Source of the DNA: an uncultured Bacteroidales bacterium | GTDB taxonomy: Bacteria; Bacteroidota; Bacteroidia; Bacteroidales; Bacteroidaceae | Direction of reading: 5' to 3' | Assembly: GCA_902785075.1 (NCBI GenBank) | Contig: CACZXN010000004.1 | Coordinates: forward strand, 1-64,000 | DNA: 64,000 nucleotides | Shown here: positions 58,969 to 64,000 of the stretch, piece after piece | Position numbering within the stretch: position 1 is the first letter of the stretch | Layout of the letters: every line of letters starts with the position of its first letter | Position numbers and translations under genes: made by a program | The notes under the pieces: model-generated | What the model was told of the DNA's origin: nothing | The model's input: only the letters and a program-made list of their open reading frames with translations | Databases searched by the model: none

Positions 58969-61131
58969 ATGAAGATTATGAAAAAAAGTTATTTAATCCT
59001 CGCAGCCATCGCAAGTGTAGCACTTGCAAGCTGCTCAAGCGAAGAGTACCTGGGGGAATTCGAAGGAGCCATCCATGGAGAAAAGGCGATTTCGTTCAAT
59101 TCGGAATATGGCAGAATTACGCGTGCAACTGGAAGTGATGCCGCAGATTCTCTGAATAACGCATTTGTATTTGCTGGAACAAAAACTGGAGAAGATGCTG
59201 GAGAAGATGCAACATCTACTGTTTTTGACCAATACAATGCTAAGTATGTAACGAATACTGCTGGTACGACAGAGTCGAATAGCAACAACTGGGAGTATGT
59301 AAGTTACTCACCAGCAAAAACTACCAATTTGCCAAGTGGTGCTACTCAGTCTATCAAGTATTGGGACTATAGTACTAAGCAGTATGACTTTGCTGCCTTC
59401 TCTGTAGGCAAAAACTCTGCTGTAACAACTGCCCCTAACGCTGGAGAGATTAAGATCACTTCAATAGACCTTAGTAAGAAAGGGACAGCTAATGCTGCTT
59501 ATTCACTTGAAGGATCTGTAGCAGACTTAATGGGATGTTACATCTCAGACCTTGTAACGGCTTACAATCAAAGTAGTGTTAGTGATTACGGACAACCTGT
59601 TCAGTTTAAGTTCCGTTCTATGGCAACAAAGATTCGCCTTGCATTCTATGAGACAGTTCCTGGTTACTCTGTAAAAGACGTAAAATTCTATGCTCTTGCA
59701 AAAGCTGATGAAGGAGCATCTCCTGCTGCACCAACAGCTACTCCAACCCTCTTCACGTCTACTGCTGTTTTACCTGCAGGTGCAGGCAAAATGGAAGTGA
59801 GCTTCCCAACAGCAGGATGGACAAATTCACCAAACGATGGAAATGCCACTGACTACAACAAGGCGCATGTTAAATTTACTTTAGGAGATGGACAAACTGC
59901 TGCCTCCACCTTAGTATTATGGGGTGCAGAAAAAGGTGCTTTAGCTCATTTCGCCAGCAAAGAGAAATCTGAGGACGACGGTGATTATATCGGTCGTACT
60001 TCCGATGCTGCTACATACGCTGATGGCATTCACCATACTACTGTATCTGGCGAAACTACTGTTATTACGTATAACCCTGCAAAATCATACTACACCATTC
60101 TTCCTAATGAAGATGGTGCCAATCTGCAGCTTCGCATCAAATACACCCTCGTTTCTACTGATGGTTCCGATGAAGAGATTGTGGTTGACAATGCAACTGC
60201 TGTAGTTCCTGCTGAGTTAGCACAGTGGCAGCCCAACTATGCTTACACCTACATCTTCAAGATTTCTGACATGACGAATGGTTCAACAGGTGTTGATGGT
60301 GACGGTAATACAGTTTATGGTTTGACTCCAATCACTTTGGATGCCGTTGTTGTAAACAGTGAAGATAATGGTATTCAGGAGACTATCACTACCGTTTCAG
60401 AACCAAGCATCACTACTTATAGTGAGGGAAAGGTTGTAACAGTTAATAACGAATACAATGTAGGTGCTCCTATCTATGTTGTAGTAAACAACGGAACAAA
60501 CAATGTCGTACTATCAGTAGGTACAAATGCCAAACTCTATACTGCTACAATAGAAGACGGTGCTAATCAGACAATCAGCGAATCATCAGTAGAAAATGCG
60601 ATTGCTCAAAACACTGACGGATATGACATTGGAGAAGTCTTAACATCAGGAACTAGTCTCGATGGCTATTACACTTATAATACAACGACAGGAACATATA
60701 CTCCTTGCGAAGCAAGTGGCACAGCAGATGGTATAGCTACGTATTACAAACAAGCTGCTTATTCTGTCAAGGACGCTAATGGTAAGAAGTTAGTAATTAA
60801 TAATGCCACAGGTCTTGAAGCTGTTTCAAAGATAGACGCAGATGACTCTCCAACAGGAAAAGACATCACAGTTCCTGGTGCAAAATTCACGCCATCAGAT
60901 GCTGGCACTTATGTATTCCAGTATGAGAAGAAAGCTGCTGTAGCAGCGACTTATACAGCTGCAACAGGTACTTATGTATCAGGAACCACCTATTATACTG
61001 ATAATACAGGAGCTACTACCGTTGACACTTCTTCCTTTGAAGAAGGTGTCACAGATGTATCGTCTTATTATGTGCTAACCACTCCTGCAACTCCTGCTGA
61101 ATATCAATACAAGGTGATTATTGTTCAATAA
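58969..61131 (+). CDS. Fimbrillin family protein 3 with extended C-terminal modules
   Basis: 720 residues (an alternative start is the third Met-preceded codon at 58978). Lipobox 'VALASC', then 'GRITRATGSD' as the likely Arg processing site. The core closely parallels fimbrillin 2: 'AKYVTNTAGTTESNSNNWEYVSY', 'QSIKYWDYSTKQYDFAAF', 'FKFRSMATKIRLAFYETVPGYSVKDVKFY', 'YAYTYIFKISDMTNGSTG', 'LTPITLDAVVVNSEDNGIQETITTVSEPSITTY'. The C-terminal extension carries Tyr/Thr/Gly modules ('GYYTYNTTTGTYTPCEASG', 'GTYVSGTTYYTDNTG'). The two genes appear to be tandem duplicates that have diverged. Confidence 0.82.
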   Translation: MKIMKKSYLILAAIASVALASCSSEEYLGEFEGAIHGEKAISFNSEYGRITRATGSDAADSLNNAFVFAGTKTGEDAGEDATSTVFDQYNAKYVTNTAGTTESNSNNWEYVSYSPAKTTNLPSGATQSIKYWDYSTKQYDFAAFSVGKNSAVTTAPNAGEIKITSIDLSKKGTANAAYSLEGSVADLMGCYISDLVTAYNQSSVSDYGQPVQFKFRSMATKIRLAFYETVPGYSVKDVKFYALAKADEGASPAAPTATPTLFTSTAVLPAGAGKMEVSFPTAGWTNSPNDGNATDYNKAHVKFTLGDGQTAASTLVLWGAEKGALAHFASKEKSEDDGDYIGRTSDAATYADGIHHTTVSGETTVITYNPAKSYYTILPNEDGANLQLRIKYTLVSTDGSDEEIVVDNATAVVPAELAQWQPNYAYTYIFKISDMTNGSTGVDGDGNTVYGLTPITLDAVVVNSEDNGIQETITTVSEPSITTYSEGKVVTVNNEYNVGAPIYVVVNNGTNNVVLSVGTNAKLYTATIEDGANQTISESSVENAIAQNTDGYDIGEVLTSGTSLDGYYTYNTTTGTYTPCEASGTADGIATYYKQAAYSVKDANGKKLVINNATGLEAVSKIDADDSPTGKDITVPGAKFTPSDAGTYVFQYEKKAAVAATYTAATGTYVSGTTYYTDNTGATTVDTSSFEEGVTDVSSYYVLTTPATPAEYQYKVIIVQ

Positions 61132-61151
61132 CCCCAGATTATCATTCAATA

Positions 61152-61194
61152 ACCCATCATTAGCTCAGCGGGGTTCGACTCCCCGCTGGGTAAC
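61152..61194 (+). other. tRNA-like minihelix after fimbrillin 3
   Basis: ACCCATC-AT-TAGCTCAG reads like the 5' acceptor and D-arm start of a tRNA. It runs straight into CAGCGGGG, loop TTCGACT, CCCCGCTG (perfect 8-base stem), and GGGT completes an ACCCA/TGGGT acceptor-like pair. The anticodon arm and most of the D arm are missing. 'TTCAATAACCC' is duplicated just upstream (61124 and 61145). Confidence 0.6.
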
Positions 61195-61220
61195 AAAAGA
61201 AAGAAAGGCCCAGAAAAAAC

Positions 61221-61273
61221 CATAGGTCACATAGGTCACATAAGTTACATAGGTCTCATGAGACCCATAAACA
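61221..61273 (+). repeat. 9-base repeat upstream of the four-helix/fimbrillin fusion
   Basis: CATAGGTCA, CATAGGTCA, CATAAGTTA, CATAGGTCT, CATGAGACC, CATAAACAA: six units of strict 9-base period ending 22 bases before the ATG at 61295. Confidence 0.85.
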
Positions 61274-61294
61274 AGCAAAAAAGATCAAATCAAA

Positions 61295-63085
61295 ATGGAA
61301 GCTCCAAAAACATTCCTCCCAAAGGGTGGCGGTTATGAAAACCTAACGGTGTACAAAAAGGCTACGATCATCTACGACCTGACCTTCTACTTCACTAACA
61401 GGTTCCTAACCAAGGGCGACCGTACCATCGACCAGATGGTGCAGGCCGCACGCTCGGGTAAGCAGAATATTGCCGAAGGGAGTGCAGCCAGTTCCACCTC
61501 GTCAGAGACGGAACTGAAGCTGATGAATGTGGCACGCGCCAGCATGCAGGAGCTGTTAGTGGACTATGAGGACTACCTGCGAGTGCGCAACCTACTTCTG
61601 TGGCCGCTTCAAGACGAACGAGCAGTCAGAACCCGGGAGTTCTGCAAGACTCACACTGAAGTAGCCCATTACATGACCGACATTGAACGGCGCTCCGACG
61701 AAGCTTTAGCCAACATCGCCATCACGCTCATCCACCAGTTCGACAACATGATGGGCAAGCTACTGGACCGTCTGCAGACGGACTTCGTCGAAAAAGGCGG
61801 CATCCGCGAGCAGATGACAGCAGCCCGTCTGGGCTACCGCAATGAGCAGAAGGACCACATTGCGAAGCTGGAGGCAGAGAACCACCACCTGAAAGCCCGC
61901 ATCGCGGAGCTTGAGCAAAAGCTCAAGGGGCCAATGAGGCTCATAGGGATGATAAGCCTCATGGGGCTTATGGGGCTTATGAGTTGCTCGAAGGAACAGG
62001 TGGAGGAGCCTGTACTGCAGGAAGCCATCTGTTTCAATGGAGGACTGCAGGAGAACTCCGACATCACTGCCGGTACACGTGCTGAAGAAGGAACCCCGCT
62101 ATCCGACCTTGCTAACACCTTCCAGGTATGGGCTTTCAAGAACATGAGCTATGAGGAAAGTACAGAATCCTACGCAGCACTTCAAGAAGTCATGCATGAC
62201 TACACTGTGAACTGGAGAGAGAACAGCGCCAACACCACCACAAGCAACAGCAGTGGTTGGGAATACGTCAATCAACAACCCAGTGGCAGAACAGAACAAA
62301 GTATCAAGTACTGGGACCTCAGCGCCAAGGCATATAAGTTCTTCGGTTATGTACTACCTACGACTGGTGCTGTGGAAGTAGAGTTCTATAAGTCCAATGG
62401 GACTGATGGGGCTTATGAGGCTTATGAGGTTAATGGGAATTACAGCAAATGCCGCATGAGCTTCACGACAGATGCTCGTGAGGAAGCAGCTGCACCATAC
62501 TTCTCCAAGTTATGGTTTAGCAATAACTCCCCAGGAAGTGAACATATCTACCCCAGCATGGTGAAGATGCAGTTCTTCAAGCCTTTCGCCAAGGTACGTT
62601 TTATGTTCAAGTTTGCGGCCCCCGACGAACCGATATTGATTGAATTGCCACATTTCTTCCCAACTAATCAAGGACGTCAGATTCACTTGAGCGGAACGTT
62701 CAGACTCATCTATCCTCTAACAGGAGACGAGACGAAAGAGAGTTGGGAAACAGAGGACATCACCTATGCAATGGCAGCATTCACACAGGACTACTACGAA
62801 GCAGCCGCAAACGAGACAGACGAAACGGTGTTAGCAAACCAAAAGCACTGGTACACCGTCCTGCCAGCTAAGAATCAAGGGGCTTACACCCTCACGGTAC
62901 GTGTGAACGGAGAAGAGCGCGCCTGCTATGTGCCTGCCGAATATATGGATTGGCTACCTGGATACAGCTATACATATATCTTCAAGGTGAACGAAGATGG
63001 AGGTGTCAAGTTCGATGCCATCAACATAGCATTCACGGACTGGCAAGGAAATACGGAGAAAGAGAAAATCGTGTATAACTGGTGA
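61295..63085 (+). CDS. Four-helix-bundle suffix protein fused in frame to fimbrillin 4
   Basis: 596 codons. Residues 1-213 are a four-helix-bundle (S23/Avd-like) protein with suffix domain: 'YENLTVYKKATIIYDLTFYFTNRFL', 'MVQAARSGKQNIAEGSAASSTSSETELKLMNVARAS', and a coiled-coil end 'AKLEAENHHLKARIAELEQKLKG'. At codon 214 (61934) a 9-base repeat begins and writes 'MRLIGMISLMGLMGLMSC', a complete lipoprotein signal with Cys231, followed by a fimbrillin ('TAGTRAEEGT', 'VNWRENSANTTTSNSSGWEYVNQ', 'QSIKYWDLSAKAYKFFGYV', 'YSYTYIFKVNEDG'). The signal peptide makes separate translation from 61934 likely; no stop codon separates the two. A cytosolic helical bundle joined to a secreted pilin has no obvious function. 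Confidence 0.75.
   Translation: MEAPKTFLPKGGGYENLTVYKKATIIYDLTFYFTNRFLTKGDRTIDQMVQAARSGKQNIAEGSAASSTSSETELKLMNVARASMQELLVDYEDYLRVRNLLLWPLQDERAVRTREFCKTHTEVAHYMTDIERRSDEALANIAITLIHQFDNMMGKLLDRLQTDFVEKGGIREQMTAARLGYRNEQKDHIAKLEAENHHLKARIAELEQKLKGPMRLIGMISLMGLMGLMSCSKEQVEEPVLQEAICFNGGLQENSDITAGTRAEEGTPLSDLANTFQVWAFKNMSYEESTESYAALQEVMHDYTVNWRENSANTTTSNSSGWEYVNQQPSGRTEQSIKYWDLSAKAYKFFGYVLPTTGAVEVEFYKSNGTDGAYEAYEVNGNYSKCRMSFTTDAREEAAAPYFSKLWFSNNSPGSEHIYPSMVKMQFFKPFAKVRFMFKFAAPDEPILIELPHFFPTNQGRQIHLSGTFRLIYPLTGDETKESWETEDITYAMAAFTQDYYEAAANETDETVLANQKHWYTVLPAKNQGAYTLTVRVNGEERACYVPAEYMDWLPGYSYTYIFKVNEDGGVKFDAINIAFTDWQGNTEKEKIVYNW
61927..61980 (+). repeat. 9-base repeat joining two coding regions
   Basis: Six degenerate units (GGCCAATGA, GGCTCATAG, GGATGATAA, GCCTCATGG, GGCTTATGG, GGCTTATGA) at the junction of the four-helix and fimbrillin reading frames, in frame with both. 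Confidence 0.85.
62396..62440 (+). repeat. 9-base repeat inside fimbrillin 4 coding sequence
   Basis: AATGGGACT, GATGGGGCT, TATGAGGCT, TATGAGGTT, AATGGGAAT: five units translated as 'NGTDGAYEAYEVNGN', a frame different from the Met-Gly-Leu frame. Confidence 0.8.
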
Positions 63086-63138
63086 GGCCAATGGGGCTCA
63101 TGGGGCCAATGAGGCTAATAGGGCCAATGGGGCCAATG
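63084..63138 (+). repeat. 9-base repeat between fimbrillins 4 and 5
   Basis: Six units such as GGCCAATGG and GGCTCATGG start at the stop codon of the fimbrillin 4 gene. A purine-rich AAAAAAGAAA run follows and leads to the next start codon. Confidence 0.85.
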
Positions 63139-63162
63139 AGAAAAAAGAAAAAAGAAAAAAAG

Positions 63163-64000
63163 ATGACAAAAACAAACGACATAAAGAGCAAGGTGATGAG
63201 AATCATGAGGCCAATGGGGCTTATGGGGCTAATAGGGCTTATGGGGCTTATGGGGCTCATGGGTTGCTCGAAGGAGCAGGTGGAAGAGGTGCGTCGTTCT
63301 GCTTCTGCAGAGTTGATGTCGTATGCAACGATTTTCACCGATGAGGATCCTAACTCACAAAGTGAAACCAGAAGGGCGGTGGTTTGGCCTCCAGACGGTT
63401 ACAAACTCTACAAGGATTTAACAGGTGCGGACGCTGTAATGATGTCGAACGAGAATGCAGCTATCGGTGTGTTCTTCACGCAGGATTCACCAACAAAGGT
63501 AGAGACGCGTAAGTTCAGGTATGTTGGCGGCAATGATGCTCAGTGGCGCATGAACGAGGAGTTGGAAAGCGGAGGAGAATACTATCTTTATGGTTATATA
63601 CCACTTGACGCAGCGAGTGTGAGCATTCAGCCTGACGCAACGACTGGCAACTATGCTGATGGAGCACAACTGACATTCACGGGATTGAGCAGTGTGATGA
63701 ATAAAGATATATGTGTGATGGTAGGTGCAAAGGAAGGAACTACCGCAAATAGTGCAGACACCTATCATGAAGTAACAGATGTGACTGAGGGAACAACTAC
63801 CGTTACAGGTTTATACGAAAAAAATGGAAATGATTATGTACTAACGGCAGACACAAAAGCTCAAAGTGGCAAAACCTACTATCGGAAAGATTTCTTGGCT
63901 ACCGGTAAGTTCGATGTTGACATCAACGTAGGTGAGAATGCACATAACAATCTCTTCCTGCTGTTCGACCATATCTACTCAGCCTTGAGTTTCCGGTTTA
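63163..64000 (+). CDS. Fimbrillin family protein 5 (partial, runs off the right edge)
   Basis: 279 codons visible, start ATG at 63163 (63136 is an in-frame alternative). The signal peptide core 'MRPMGLMGLIGLMGLMGLMGC' is repeat-encoded, with Cys as the lipidated residue. The next residues 'SKEQVEE' are the same as in fimbrillin 4. 'SETRRAVVWPPDG' may hold an Arg processing site. The body is fimbrillin-like ('SNENAAIGVFFTQDS', 'ELESGGEYYLYGYIPLD', 'LFLLFDHIYSALSFRF'). It carries one Tyr/Thr module at 63811-63888 ('LYEKNGNDYVLTADTKAQSG') inserted in the middle of the domain. Confidence 0.75.
   Translation, partial: MTKTNDIKSKVMRIMRPMGLMGLIGLMGLMGLMGCSKEQVEEVRRSASAELMSYATIFTDEDPNSQSETRRAVVWPPDGYKLYKDLTGADAVMMSNENAAIGVFFTQDSPTKVETRKFRYVGGNDAQWRMNEELESGGEYYLYGYIPLDAASVSIQPDATTGNYADGAQLTFTGLSSVMNKDICVMVGAKEGTTANSADTYHEVTDVTEGTTTVTGLYEKNGNDYVLTADTKAQSGKTYYRKDFLATGKFDVDINVGENAHNNLFLLFDHIYSALSFRF
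63204..63262 (+). repeat. 9-base repeat forming the signal peptide of fimbrillin 5
   Basis: Six units of ATGGGGCTT type (one with ATAGGG). The plus strand has six runs of three or four G separated by 5-6 bases, matching a G-quadruplex pattern. Confidence 0.9.

Noticed and set aside
61152..61194. Functional tRNA gene
   Set aside because: No anticodon arm and an incomplete D arm; only acceptor and T-arm-like parts remain.

Overview
The window reads as a chromosome segment of a Bacteroidales bacterium, most like Prevotella and relatives. The reasons are the recurrent Bacteroidetes promoter (TTTG, about 20 bases, TAnnTTTG), secreted proteins with lipoprotein or Gram-negative signal peptides, the guaB/PpiC/SurA-like/OstA-like/mutL order, a TonB receptor with a surface-lipoprotein vitamin B12 locus, GH2/GH16/GH105 polysaccharide enzymes, and a fimbrillin (Mfa/FimA-type) pilus locus.

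Layout. 1-530: no protein gene; a promoter and leader run leftward off the edge (possibly an rRNA operon). 530-7145: an HU-like protein, two unrecognised envelope proteins, and a BlaI/M56 sensor pair whose C-terminal FGE-like domain is broken by a frameshift. 7397-13792: a GH2 enzyme, a radical SAM/SPASM protein paired with a 72-residue lipoprotein, a GH16 glucanase, an EFR1-type ferredoxin and CorA. 14087-18175: a ParA-like ATPase without its signature lysine and without ParB, a DUF5683 protein, RelA/SpoT and SUI1. 18229-18536: tRNA-Val and tRNA-Pro, with the 3' end of tRNA-Val copied twice downstream. 18650-28243: OmpA, MutL, a small membrane protein, an OstA-like protein, two PPIases and GuaB. 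28688-34034: a cobalamin riboswitch followed by BtuB, a BtuG-like propeller and two further surface proteins. 34235-45103: tRNA-Leu, VanX-like peptidase, PreA-like enzyme, MurF, FolP, CdaA, GH88/105, DUF4837 lipoprotein and GH2. 45150-49677: an SGNH-like protein divergent from FkbH, ACP and MBOAT, probably a surface acyl/glyceryl transfer system. 49764-64000: a fimbrial locus with a 7TM-like/AraC regulator, DUF3575 protein, an embedded toxin-antitoxin pair, DUF5119 lipoprotein and five fimbrillins, the last cut by the window edge.

The strongest unexplained signal is a family of short tandem repeats with a 9-base period (G-rich strand close to ATGGGGCTT). It recurs at least twelve times, only from 32 kb onward, at junctions between rightward genes. 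In some places it is an untranslated leader. In four places it encodes the hydrophobic core of a signal peptide, as repeated Met-Gly-Leu. In one place it joins a four-helix-bundle gene to a fimbrillin in frame, and in another it sits inside a fimbrillin coding sequence in a different reading frame. Other candidates are tRNA-T-arm-like minihelices just after two fimbrillin genes, a shuffled Tyr/Thr/Gly module inside several fimbrillins, the radical SAM/lipoprotein pair, and the FkbH-ACP-MBOAT-SGNH cassette. All assignments come from reading the sequence; no database search was run.
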